The position numbers and the translations under genes were made by a program. The notes under the pieces were generated by a model. It ran no database searches. It was not told the origin of the DNA and saw only the letters and a list, made by a program, of their open reading frames with translations. Of a DNA stretch of 64,000 nucleotides, positions 17,918 through 29,786 are shown piece after piece. The DNA is from Acidobacteriota bacterium (GTDB taxonomy: Bacteria; Acidobacteriota; Thermoanaerobaculia; Multivoradales; Multivoraceae): NCBI GenBank assembly GCA_028875725.1, contig JAPPCR010000006.1, positions 937,786 to 1,001,785 of the forward strand, written 5' to 3'. Each line of letters begins with the position of its first letter. Position 1 is the stretch's first letter.

Positions 17918-20900
17918 ATGACGATTCTGCTCCAGAGCCAGCCGGAGCCTTCGCGGGGCGATGTCGACCCGCTGTTTCGCGAGGCGGAGCAGCGCGCGCG
18001 CGCGTTCTCCCTGTTTCCCGAGCCGGGTGACACGCGGGTCGGCGGAGGCGCCGGGCGCATCTCGGGGCTGATCTCCGAGCGGCGCATCCGCCAGACGCTC
18101 AAGCGACTCGCCAGGCTGGAAGTAGACGAGTACATTCGCCGCACGGTGGCCCCGGCCGAGGATCCGGGTCGCGTCGGTACCGGCGCGGTGCTGGCCGCGA
18201 CGACCTGGGAGCTGGTTGAAGAGCGCAATCACGGTCCGCTCTACGCCGCCGTGTTCGAGACCGGGATCGACGGCCACAGGCGGCGTTTCGGCTTGCTGGC
18301 GCAGGAGCGCTCGGTGCAGAACGGCGTATGGATGCCGGAGCACCACGAGCTCGCTGTCGAGGCAATCCGCTCCTTTGCCCGCCGGGCTCTCCCCGTGGTT
18401 GCCCTGATGGACACGCCCGGGGCGGACGCGGGCGAGGAGGCGAACCGCGGCAACCAGGCCCACTCGATCTCGAGACTGATCGCCGAGATGGCGCAGCTCC
18501 ACGTGCCGACGGTAGGGATCGTGCTCGGCAACGGCTACTCGGGTGGAGCGATCCCGCTGGCCACGACGAATGTCCTGCTGTCGGTCCGGGACGGCGTGTT
18601 CAACACGATCCAGCCGCGCGGGCTGGCGAACATCGTCCGTCGCTACGATCTGTCCTGGGAAGAGTGCGCCAAGGCCGTCGGCGTCTCGGCCTACGAGCTC
18701 TACGAGCAGGGTTATCTCGACGGCGTGATCGACTTCGTTCCCGGCGAGGGCGGCGATCGATTGGCCTGTTTCGAGGACGCGGTAGCCACTTCGATCGCCT
18801 TGGTGGAGCAGCGGGCGAAGCTGTTCGTGCGCGACGAACCGGCGGTACTCGAGCACTACCGCCGCAACACGGGGCGCTACGTCGAGCCCTCCCGTAGTCT
18901 CTCCGTGCTCGAGGAGTTCGCCCACCTGTCACGCCTGCACAGCCCGGCGGAGCAGGCGAACGTGTTCGGTCTCGCGTTCCGTTACCTGCGCTATCTGGGA
19001 TTGCGACGCCGCCTGAGTTCGGCGACAGTGTCGGGCTACGGTCGTCTGGCCGCCGCCGAGGTGCCGGCCGGAGCGGCCAGGGCGCGCCGGGAGCGGCAGC
19101 GCCGGGCCTCGTTCGAACGTTGGCTCGAAAATCCGCTGGCGGTTCGCTATGACGACGTTCTGAGCCGGACCTACAAACGGTACGCTGCCGCTCGAGACTC
19201 GCTGCACGAAGGTCGGGGCCGGCTCGCGTCCTTCCTGCTCGGCAGCCGCGAGTACCACTTCAACCGTGCCCGGGCCGAACTGCTGCTGGAGTACGGCTTC
19301 CATCTGTACAACCAGTGGAAGGACGGGGCGGAAGACAACTTCGGGCGCCTGCTCGCGGTCATGCGGACGGTCGAGGAGGAAGGGATCGAAGGAGGGAACT
19401 CGGCTTCCGAACCGGGCCTGGTCTCGCAGGCCGCCGACCTCACGGTGCTCGACGTGATCCTCCAGCCGCAACTCCTGCGGCTGTTCCGGCGCGAGTGCGA
19501 GAACTTCATCTGCTTCGACCGGCTCTACGACCACATCTTCCTGCACCTGCGCGAGATCGCCAGCGAGGCGCGCGAGGAGAACGTGATTGCGCGCGAGTCG
19601 GTTCACCTCCTCCTGCGCCATTCGCTGAACGCGGCGATGGGGGAGCTGACGGCGGGGCTCGAGGGTGACGCGGCGGAGGAAGCCGAGGCCCGCCTGCGGA
19701 GGCAGTTCCGTTCCTGGTTGCGCCACTTCTCGCGGCACCCGCGGCGCGGCCGGCTGCTCAAGGCGGTGGCCGAGTGGAAACGGCTCCAGATGCCGCGGAT
19801 CTCGGAACCGCTCTTCGGCCTGGTGACGTTCCTGTTCGAACGCTTGCTGCCGAACTTCTACGAGGACGAACAGGGGATCCGCGGCTACGACGGTCGCATC
19901 TCGCCCCGCAATATCGGAATCAAGGACTTCTGGAACCGTCTCGACGCCGCTTACCGCGACCTCTTGCTCGAGGATGTTCTGTCCGAGCAGAAACGGAACA
20001 CTCCGCGCCGGCCTCAGGCGGTCCTCGATCGCTTCTTCTACGACGTGCAGGAGATCGAAGCGGACCGGATGACCGCCGATCCGGTGAGCTTCCCGGGACT
20101 GCGGGTTTCGATCGAGCGGGCGCTCGAGCAGGGCGTCACGCCGTGCGGGACGGTAGCGGCTCTGGCCCGAATCCGTACCGGCGCCCTGACCGACGGCGAG
20201 GACGGCGGCGCCGCGGGGAACCGGGTGGGAGTACTGGTCTCCAACCTCGCGTTCCAGGCCGGTTCGTTCGACATGGCGAGCGCGGAGAAGTTCTGCAAGC
20301 TCCTGCTTCGTTGTGCGGAGGAACGTCTTCCGGTCGTGTGTTTCATCTCCTCGGGCGGCATGCTGACCAAGGAAGGCGCCGGCGCCCTGTTCTCGATGTC
20401 GATCGTCAACGACCGGATCACGCGCTTCGTCCGCGAGAACGGCCTGCCGGTGATCTGCTTCGGCTACGGCGACTGCACGGGTGGCGCCCAGGCCAGTTTG
20501 GTTACCCATCCCCTGGTCCAGACCTACTACTTCTCGGGCACGAACATGCCTTTCGCCGGGCAGATCGTCGTGCCTTCGCATCTGCCGATGGCTTCGACGC
20601 TCTCGAACTACCTGAGCGAGGTCGAGGGTTCGATGCACGGGCTCGTCGAGCACCCCTTCGGCGAGGAGCTCGATGAGCAGTTACGTCAGGTCGATTCGCA
20701 GATTCCGGTTCCCGAGGACACGGTCGATGCCGTTCTCCAGCGGCTGCTCCAGGAGGAGCGACGCGTCGAGTTCCTGACTTCCCGCCGCCGCCGGCGGGAG
20801 GAGGCGGAGGTGAACGAGCCTGTGCCTTCGGTTGCTCCGCGCCAGGTGCGGCGGGCCCTGATCCACGCGCGGGGTTGCACCGCCGTGAAGCTCGTGCGGG

Positions 20901-22579
20901 TCGCTCAGAGGGCCGGCGTCGAGGTGATCCTGGTGCAATCCGACCCGGACGTCGACTCGCCGGCGGCGACGATGCTGCGTGAGCGCGACACGCTCGTCTG
21001 CATCGGCGGCAGCACGCCGGACGAGAGCTACCTGAATGCTCATTCGGTAATCCGCATCGCCGAGCGGGAAGGGGCCGACGCCCTCCATCCCGGAATCGGA
21101 TTCCTGTCCGAGAGCGCTTCCTTCGCCGACCTTTGCCGGGGTCACGGGCTGAACTTCATCGGTCCGACCGGCGATGCGATGCGGCGGATGGGCAACAAGT
21201 CGAACGCGATCCAGACCGCGGTGCAGGTGGGCGTGCCCGTGGTGCCCGGCAGCGAGGGCATCCTGACGGACGCGGACACGGCGCTCGCCGTCGCCGAGTC
21301 GATCGGTTTCCCGGTCATGCTCAAAGCGGTTCATGGCGGTGGTGGCAAGGGCATTCGGCGGGTGGACCGGGCGGAGGACTTCCGGGAAGCGTTCGCGCAG
21401 ATTCGCGTCGAGGCGGAGAGCGCCTTCGGCAACGCGGACTGCTATCTCGAGAAGTGCGTCGTGTCGTTGCGCCACGTCGAGGTGCAGGTTCTATGCGACC
21501 AGCACGGCACGGTGCGGGTGCTCGGCCTGCGCGACTGCAGCGTCCAGCGCAACAACCAGAAACTGATCGAGGAATCGGGGTCGACGGCGTTGCCGGAGGC
21601 GCTACGCGACGAGAGCTTCCGCTACGCGGCGGCGATCGCCTCGGAGATCGGCTATGTCGGCGCGGGCACCGTGGAGTTCATCTTCGACCTCGAGGACCAG
21701 AAGCTCTACTTCATGGAGATGAACACGCGGCTTCAGGTCGAGCACCCGGTGACCGAGGCGGTCACCGGCACGGACATCGTCAAGGCCCAGTTCGAGATCG
21801 CCGGCGGGACGAGGATCGCCGAGTCGCCCTTCGCGGAGGAGGGCTACGCGATGGAGGTCCGGATCAACGCGGAGCGCGCCTCCCTCTCGGCGGACGGGAT
21901 CGATCTCCTGCCCTCGCCCGGGACGGTGACGCGCTGCGACTTCCCGCAGCGTGCGGACATCGACGTGCTGGCGGCGATCGACACGGGCGCCGTCGTGTCG
22001 CCCTACTACGACAGCCTCGTCGCGCAGGTCGTGTGCCACGGCAGGGACCGCGCGGACACGATCGCTCGCCTCATCTCCTACCTGGAAGAGGTCGCCATCG
22101 AGGGCGTGTGCACGAACCTGCCGCTGCTGGGCCGCATCCTGGGCGACGAGCAGTTCCAGTCAGGCGACTACGACACGCGCTTTCTCACGGACTTCCTCGA
22201 CCGTACTTCCGGCGACGAGCTGGTGGACGAAGTCGAGCGCTTCGCGGGTGTCGGCCGAAACGCCGACCGGGCCGACATCGAGATCGAGGGCAGCGACGAG
22301 CTCAAGGTCAAGGCGCCGTCCGGCGGTCTCTTCTACGCCGCGTCCTCCCCGAACGATCCTCCCTTTGTTCGCGCGGGGGACATCGTGAGCCGGGAGAAGA
22401 CGCTGTGCCTGATCGAGGCGATGAAACTGTTCAGGCCGGTGTCCCTCGCGTCGCTTGACGGCGGCGCGGAGCTGTTCGACGGCCATTCCCGCTATGAGGT
22501 GATGCGAGTCAACGCGGCGAACGGCCAGGTCGTGAATCAGGGCGATCTGCTCTTCGTCGTGAGGCCGGCGGAAGGCTGA
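17918..22579 (+). CDS. Single-chain biotin-dependent acyl-CoA carboxylase (CT-alpha, CT-beta, BC, BCCP)
   Basis: A 1553-residue protein carrying all parts of a biotin-dependent acyl-CoA carboxylase. Residues about 60-290 resemble AccA (MDTPGADAGEEANRGNQAHS, GNGYSGGA near 205, QPRGLANI). A helical middle region of about 400 residues has no match I know. Residues about 750-900 resemble AccD (ISSGGMLTKEGAGALFSM, GYGDCTGGAQ near 851). Residues about 975-1440 are biotin carboxylase with the ATP-grasp loop GGGGKG at 1140-1145 and EMNTRLQVEHPVTE. The C-terminal carrier domain has the biotinylation motif EAMKL with Lys1503. The order alpha-beta-BC-BCCP differs from the eukaryotic BC-BCCP-CT order. 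The acyl substrate (acetyl or longer) is unknown. No strong ribosome site precedes ATG 17918. Confidence 0.92.
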   Translation: MTILLQSQPEPSRGDVDPLFREAEQRARAFSLFPEPGDTRVGGGAGRISGLISERRIRQTLKRLARLEVDEYIRRTVAPAEDPGRVGTGAVLAATTWELVEERNHGPLYAAVFETGIDGHRRRFGLLAQERSVQNGVWMPEHHELAVEAIRSFARRALPVVALMDTPGADAGEEANRGNQAHSISRLIAEMAQLHVPTVGIVLGNGYSGGAIPLATTNVLLSVRDGVFNTIQPRGLANIVRRYDLSWEECAKAVGVSAYELYEQGYLDGVIDFVPGEGGDRLACFEDAVATSIALVEQRAKLFVRDEPAVLEHYRRNTGRYVEPSRSLSVLEEFAHLSRLHSPAEQANVFGLAFRYLRYLGLRRRLSSATVSGYGRLAAAEVPAGAARARRERQRRASFERWLENPLAVRYDDVLSRTYKRYAAARDSLHEGRGRLASFLLGSREYHFNRARAELLLEYGFHLYNQWKDGAEDNFGRLLAVMRTVEEEGIEGGNSASEPGLVSQAADLTVLDVILQPQLLRLFRRECENFICFDRLYDHIFLHLREIASEAREENVIARESVHLLLRHSLNAAMGELTAGLEGDAAEEAEARLRRQFRSWLRHFSRHPRRGRLLKAVAEWKRLQMPRISEPLFGLVTFLFERLLPNFYEDEQGIRGYDGRISPRNIGIKDFWNRLDAAYRDLLLEDVLSEQKRNTPRRPQAVLDRFFYDVQEIEADRMTADPVSFPGLRVSIERALEQGVTPCGTVAALARIRTGALTDGEDGGAAGNRVGVLVSNLAFQAGSFDMASAEKFCKLLLRCAEERLPVVCFISSGGMLTKEGAGALFSMSIVNDRITRFVRENGLPVICFGYGDCTGGAQASLVTHPLVQTYYFSGTNMPFAGQIVVPSHLPMASTLSNYLSEVEGSMHGLVEHPFGEELDEQLRQVDSQIPVPEDTVDAVLQRLLQEERRVEFLTSRRRRREEAEVNEPVPSVAPRQVRRALIHARGCTAVKLVRVAQRAGVEVILVQSDPDVDSPAATMLRERDTLVCIGGSTPDESYLNAHSVIRIAEREGADALHPGIGFLSESASFADLCRGHGLNFIGPTGDAMRRMGNKSNAIQTAVQVGVPVVPGSEGILTDADTALAVAESIGFPVMLKAVHGGGGKGIRRVDRAEDFREAFAQIRVEAESAFGNADCYLEKCVVSLRHVEVQVLCDQHGTVRVLGLRDCSVQRNNQKLIEESGSTALPEALRDESFRYAAAIASEIGYVGAGTVEFIFDLEDQKLYFMEMNTRLQVEHPVTEAVTGTDIVKAQFEIAGGTRIAESPFAEEGYAMEVRINAERASLSADGIDLLPSPGTVTRCDFPQRADIDVLAAIDTGAVVSPYYDSLVAQVVCHGRDRADTIARLISYLEEVAIEGVCTNLPLLGRILGDEQFQSGDYDTRFLTDFLDRTSGDELVDEVERFAGVGRNADRADIEIEGSDELKVKAPSGGLFYAASSPNDPPFVRAGDIVSREKTLCLIEAMKLFRPVSLASLDGGAELFDGHSRYEVMRVNAANGQVVNQGDLLFVVRPAEG

Positions 22580-22637
22580 TCGGCGGCTTGCGGCGGGCGG
22601 ACCACACTTCAGGAGCGCTATCGGCCGGGAGGTCCGC

Positions 22638-23933
22638 GTGCTGAATCGCATCTTCCATCTCGACCGCCACCAGACGACGGTCAGGAGAGAGGTCGCCGCC
22701 GGCGTCACGACTTACCTGACGATGGCCTACGTCGCCGTCGTCAACCCGCAGATCCTCAGCGAGGCGGGGATGGACCGGGGGGCGGTCTTCGTCGCCACCT
22801 GTCTCGCCGCGGCGATTGCCTGCGCCGCGATGGGTCTGTACGCGAACTACCCGATCGCGCTGGCGCCGGGAATGGGGATCAACGCCTACTTCACGTACGG
22901 CGTCGTGCTGGGGATGGGGCACCCCTGGCAGGTCGCGCTGGGAGCGCTGTTCATCTCCGGCGTCTGTTTCGTTCTCATTTCTGTGTTTCCTATCCGGGCC
23001 TGGATCGTGAACGCCTTCCCGCGTTCCCTCAAGATGGCGACGGCCGCGGGCATCGGCTTCTTCCTCGCCCTCATTGCGATGCGGAACGCCGGCATGGTGG
23101 TCACCAACGAGGCGACGCTGGTCGGACTCGGCGACGTGACGTCCTGGAGCGTCATCCTGGCCGTCGTGGGCCTGGTGCTGATCGCGGCGCTCGATACCCT
23201 GAGGAAGGCAGGGGCCGTGCTGATCGGGATCCTCGCCGTGACCCTGATCGGCATCGTCGTCGGTGAGGCGAGCTGGCAGGGAGTGGTGTCGACCGTACCG
23301 TCGCTGGCCCCCACGTTTTGGCAACTGGACATCCTTGCCGCCTTCGACGCGGCCTTCATCGGGATCATCTTCGCCTTCCTGTTTACGGATCTGTTCGACA
23401 CCTCGGGTACTCTGATCGCGGTCTCGAAGCAGGGAAACCTGCTCGACGGGGACGGCAACCTGCCGCGGCTGAGGCACGCCGTCATCGTCGATTCCGGTGC
23501 TTCCGTGCTCGGGTCGGTTCTGGGGACGTCCTCGGTAACGAGCTACGTCGAGAGCGCCGCCGGCGTGAAGGCGGGCGGACGCACCGGCCTGACCTCCGTT
23601 ACGGTCGCGGCGCTGTTCGTGCTGACCCTCTTCCTGTCGCCGCTGGCGGCGACGATCCCGCCGTTCGCGACGGCGGCCGCCCTGCTTTTCGTTGCCAGCG
23701 TGATGGTCCGCAACATGATCGAGATCGACTGGAGCGACGCGACCGAGTACGTGCCGGCGGTGGTGCTCGCCGTGACCATCCCGTTCAGCTTCTCGATCGC
23801 TCACGGCATAGCGGCCGGCTTCATCACCTACACGGCGATCAAGCTGCTGGCCGGTCGAATCGGTCAACTGCGCCCGGCAGTGGCGGTTCTCGCCGTGGTG
23901 TTCATCATCAAGATCGCCCTTCTGGGCACCTGA
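22638..23933 (+). CDS. NCS2-family purine permease (AzgA/PbuG-like)
   Basis: Inner-membrane uptake of hypoxanthine, guanine or adenine is the known role of the AzgA branch of nucleobase:cation symporter-2. The 431-residue protein shows the branch hallmarks: REVAAGVTTYLTMAYVAVVNPQIL, APGMGINAYFTYGVV, the FAFLFTDLFDTSGTLIAV segment and GTSSVTSYVESAAGVKAGGRTGL. About 12-14 membrane segments are visible. The start is GTG 22638, with GGGAGG 5 bases upstream. It follows the carboxylase by 58 bases and may share its transcript, though no functional link is apparent. Confidence 0.94.
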   Translation: MLNRIFHLDRHQTTVRREVAAGVTTYLTMAYVAVVNPQILSEAGMDRGAVFVATCLAAAIACAAMGLYANYPIALAPGMGINAYFTYGVVLGMGHPWQVALGALFISGVCFVLISVFPIRAWIVNAFPRSLKMATAAGIGFFLALIAMRNAGMVVTNEATLVGLGDVTSWSVILAVVGLVLIAALDTLRKAGAVLIGILAVTLIGIVVGEASWQGVVSTVPSLAPTFWQLDILAAFDAAFIGIIFAFLFTDLFDTSGTLIAVSKQGNLLDGDGNLPRLRHAVIVDSGASVLGSVLGTSSVTSYVESAAGVKAGGRTGLTSVTVAALFVLTLFLSPLAATIPPFATAAALLFVASVMVRNMIEIDWSDATEYVPAVVLAVTIPFSFSIAHGIAAGFITYTAIKLLAGRIGQLRPAVAVLAVVFIIKIALLGT

Positions 23934-23945
23934 CGGAGCCAGACG

Positions 23946-25094
23946 ATGCGAATGGCGGTTTCGATCCTGTTCGTTGTGGGCGTCCTGGCGGCCTGGCCGC
24001 TGTCGGCGCAGCCTTCCGGCGTCTGCGAGACGGACGAGACGTACCAGGCGCTCGACTTCCTGGTCGGCGAATGGCGGCTGGTGTCCGGTGGTGAAGTCGT
24101 TGGCAGCAGCAGCGTCGAGAAGCTGGCGGACGGCTGCCTGATCGCGGAAACCTGGACGTTCGCCGATGGCCGATCAGGGCGCACTTACAGCGCGTTCGAC
24201 GTTGCCGCGGGCGTATGGCGCCGTTTCAGCGTCTCGAACGGTGGCGCGCTGGTGCGGTCGGAAGGCAAGCCGGAGGATAGTGAGCTGGTCCTCACGGGCG
24301 AGTTCCTTTCCGCTGACGGACGGCGCTCGATCTGGCGGGAGCGGCTGAGGCGAGACGCCGCTGGCCGGATCAGTGCGATCTCGGGCTACTCGCGGCGTGC
24401 GGGACGTGGCGATCGCCCGTCCACCGTCGTCTTCGAGGGGATCTACGAGCCGGTGGGTCCGCCCGTTGCCGATCCGCCGGCGCCGGTCGAAACCGCCGCC
24501 AGGCCGCCCGCACTGGTCGAAGAGAGACCGTCAGCCGTTGAACACGTGCCGGACGACCCGGCGCCGGCCGAGCCTCGGCCGGCCCCTGCTCCGGTGCCGG
24601 CGGCCGGTGAAGTGACGGCCGAGTCGGCCCGGGCCGACGACGCGGCGGCGATCGAACGCATTGCCATGGCGTCGCCCATGGTGCTTCGCCTTCCGCTGGG
24701 GAAGGTCGAGTCGCTTCCCGAAGGCTACGGTTGGATCACGCGGGACACCGCTCCTTACCTATGCGAGGGGATAACGATCGAGAGTGTGCAGGTCGAACGT
24801 CGCGTTCGCCGCGGCCGGGTCGAGCTCGGCGTGGAGTTGGCCGTCCACGGTACGCGGGCGGCCCGGCGGGTCAGCGTCGGCGTCGAGCTTCGCCGGGGCG
24901 GTCGCCCGGATGCCGATGACGCGGTCGCCTCGGGCGCCGTCGCGGGCCCGGTCGGCCGCACCATTCCCGCGCAGATCGAACACGGCTCAGTGGCGCTCGA
25001 GATTCCCCTGGCGATGGACGCCGACGCTTTCGACGAGATCGTCGGGGACGCTGAGCGGCCGGAGCTCGTCATCACGCTGACGGTCGGCAGGTGA
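23946..25094 (+). CDS. Secreted two-part protein of unknown function (DUF1579-like N-terminus)
   Basis: A 382-residue exported protein: signal peptide to about residue 21 (LAAWPLSAQ), then about 130 residues starting YQALDFLVGEWRLVSGG that resemble the DUF1579-type lipocalin-like fold, then a Pro/Ala/Glu-rich linker (about 175-235), then a C-terminal beta-rich domain (VESVQVERRVRRGRVELGVEL-like strands near 280-300). The second domain is not one I know. It lies 12 bases after the purine permease gene and its TGA overlaps the GTG of the ABC exporter as GTGA, so the three are likely one transcript with translational coupling to the exporter. Confidence 0.8.
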   Translation: MRMAVSILFVVGVLAAWPLSAQPSGVCETDETYQALDFLVGEWRLVSGGEVVGSSSVEKLADGCLIAETWTFADGRSGRTYSAFDVAAGVWRRFSVSNGGALVRSEGKPEDSELVLTGEFLSADGRRSIWRERLRRDAAGRISAISGYSRRAGRGDRPSTVVFEGIYEPVGPPVADPPAPVETAARPPALVEERPSAVEHVPDDPAPAEPRPAPAPVPAAGEVTAESARADDAAAIERIAMASPMVLRLPLGKVESLPEGYGWITRDTAPYLCEGITIESVQVERRVRRGRVELGVELAVHGTRAARRVSVGVELRRGGRPDADDAVASGAVAGPVGRTIPAQIEHGSVALEIPLAMDADAFDEIVGDAERPELVITLTVGR

Positions 25095-26899
25095 GTCTCT
25101 CGGGGCTCGAAGCGGATGAGCCGTCTTCCGCGGCGGTGCCGTTCCGGCGGCTGTACGGTCTGGCCCGGCCGTATCTCGCGCCGCTGATCTCCGCGACCGT
25201 GCTGTTGCTGGTCGGCAGCGGCGTCAGTCTCCTGTGGCCGTTTCTGGCCGGACGAATCGTCGACACCGCCCTCGACGTGGACGCGCGGAGTCGGTTGGCG
25301 CAGTTGGTCGGCGGCTTGATCGTGCTGTTTGCGGGCGTCGGCACGTTGTACTTCTTCCAGATCTGGCTTCTGGGAGGGGCTGGAGCTCGCCTTCTGCGGG
25401 ATCTCCGCCAGCGCCTGTTCGGGCACCTGGTCGGCCTGTCCGTGGACTTCTACGACCAAAGACGCGTTGGCGAACTCCTGTCGCGGATGGGGTCCGACCT
25501 CACTGTGGTCCAGACCGCTTTGACGGAGCAGATCCCTTCCGGGCTCCAGGCCCTGGTGCGGCTGGTTGGAGTGTTGACCATCCTCCTCGTTCTCAACACG
25601 CGGCTGACGCTGGTCGCGCTGCTGGTCGTTCCACCGGTCGTGGTGCTGGCGACAGTCTTCGGTCGACGACTCGAGAGGGTGGCTCGCCAGGAAGTCGACG
25701 CGGTGGCCGAAACCTCGGCCTGGGCGGAGGAGGCTCTCTCAGGCGTTCGGACCCTGCAGGCATTCTCGGCCGAGGAGCAGGCCCGCGAGCGATACCGGGG
25801 GCGGCTCTCCCACCTGCTCGCCGTCCAGCTCCGGAACGTCCTCCTGTACGCCACGTTTGGCGGGTTGATGACCTTCGGTGGCTACACGGCCTTCGCGCTG
25901 GTCTTCGGCTATGGCGCCGGGTTGATGTACGAAGGTTCGCTCACCGCGGGGGAACTGTCGACGTTCCTGCTCTACACGTTCATGATCGCGCTTTCCGTGG
26001 GACAGCTGGGTTCCCTCTACGCCGGCTATCGGCGACTGCGCGGCTCGAGTGAGCGGGTGTTCGAACTGCTGGACCGGGAATCCGCGATCATCGACTCGCC
26101 GTCGTCCGCTCCCTTGTTCGAGAGCGCTTCCGGGCTGAGCGTTCGCTCGGTCGGCTTCCGCTACGAAACCGCTGAGCAACCGGCGCTCACCGACGTGTCG
26201 CTGGAAGTGGAGTCAGGGGAGCTGGCCGCCTTGGTCGGACCTTCGGGTTCGGGGAAGAGCACGCTCTTCTCACTGCTGTTGCGCTTCTATGAACCCCAGC
26301 AGGGCGAAGTGCTGCTCGATGGCCGGTCTCTTCGCGACATCGCGCTGGGCGATCTGCGTCGCCGGATGGCCCTGGTGCCGCAGGAGATCTTCCTGTTCTC
26401 CGGCTCCGTGGCCGAGAACATTCGTCTGGCCAAGCCCGCGGCGGGCGACGCCGAGGTCCGTGCCGCCGCCGAGGCTGCGGGTGCGGCGTCCTTCATCGAA
26501 AGCCTCGATGAGGGTTTCGCGACGGAGGTTGGCGAGCGCGGCGTGCGCCTCTCGGCTGGCCAGCGCCAGCGGATCGCGATCGCTCGCGCGTTCCTGCGCG
26601 ACCCGCAGATCCTCCTGCTGGACGAGGCGACGAGCTCTCTCGACCCGGACTCGGAGGCGACGGTCCAGCGCGCGATCGAGCAGTTGCTCGAGGGCAGGAC
26701 GACGATCGTCATCGCCCACCGCCTGGCCACCGCGCGCCGGGCCCGGCGCATCCACGTCCTGGACCAGGGTCGGCTGGTCGCCGCCGGCAGCCACGAGGAG
26801 CTGTACGCGGCGAACGAACTCTACCGCCGCTACTGGTTGCTCCAGAGCCTGGAAAGGCAACAGCCGCCCGCGCCGATCCAGTCGGCGGCGGGCGGCTGA
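25091..26899 (+). CDS. ABC exporter, fused permease and ATPase (MsbA-like)
   Basis: A 602-residue half-transporter: six membrane segments in about residues 20-310 (type IV exporter fold) followed by an ATPase domain with Walker A GPSGSGKST (about 383-391), Q-loop LVPQEIFLFSGSVAENI, signature LSAGQRQRIAIARAF, Walker B LLLDEATSSLD and H-loop IVIAHRLATARRA. It should act as a homodimer exporting a lipid, peptide or drug; the substrate cannot be inferred. The GTG start at 25091 overlaps the previous stop by 4 bases. A palindrome after its stop (26923-26938) may end the transcript. Confidence 0.94.
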   Translation: MSLSGLEADEPSSAAVPFRRLYGLARPYLAPLISATVLLLVGSGVSLLWPFLAGRIVDTALDVDARSRLAQLVGGLIVLFAGVGTLYFFQIWLLGGAGARLLRDLRQRLFGHLVGLSVDFYDQRRVGELLSRMGSDLTVVQTALTEQIPSGLQALVRLVGVLTILLVLNTRLTLVALLVVPPVVVLATVFGRRLERVARQEVDAVAETSAWAEEALSGVRTLQAFSAEEQARERYRGRLSHLLAVQLRNVLLYATFGGLMTFGGYTAFALVFGYGAGLMYEGSLTAGELSTFLLYTFMIALSVGQLGSLYAGYRRLRGSSERVFELLDRESAIIDSPSSAPLFESASGLSVRSVGFRYETAEQPALTDVSLEVESGELAALVGPSGSGKSTLFSLLLRFYEPQQGEVLLDGRSLRDIALGDLRRRMALVPQEIFLFSGSVAENIRLAKPAAGDAEVRAAAEAAGAASFIESLDEGFATEVGERGVRLSAGQRQRIAIARAFLRDPQILLLDEATSSLDPDSEATVQRAIEQLLEGRTTIVIAHRLATARRARRIHVLDQGRLVAAGSHEELYAANELYRRYWLLQSLERQQPPAPIQSAAGG

Positions 26900-26928
26900 G
26901 GCAGGTCGAACGCTGAGATCGGGAGCTT

Positions 26929-29628
<2,700 letters not shown>

Positions 29629-29786
29629 GGGAAGGGCTCCTTTGTTCGATTGCACGTCGACCGCGCCGAGACTACAACAACTCTTGCGGCCGGAACGAGC
29701 CGAAACCCGATTCGCCGGCCTCAGATTCCCTTTGGCTGGCGAAGTTAGTGCCCGCCCCACACCCGGCTGCTACCGTCCTGCCCGGT

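Noticed and set aside
18929-20653. Long open frame opposite the carboxylase gene, 574 codons.
   Set aside because: Antisense artefact of GC-rich codon use; no family likeness, while the plus strand encodes clear carboxylase domains.
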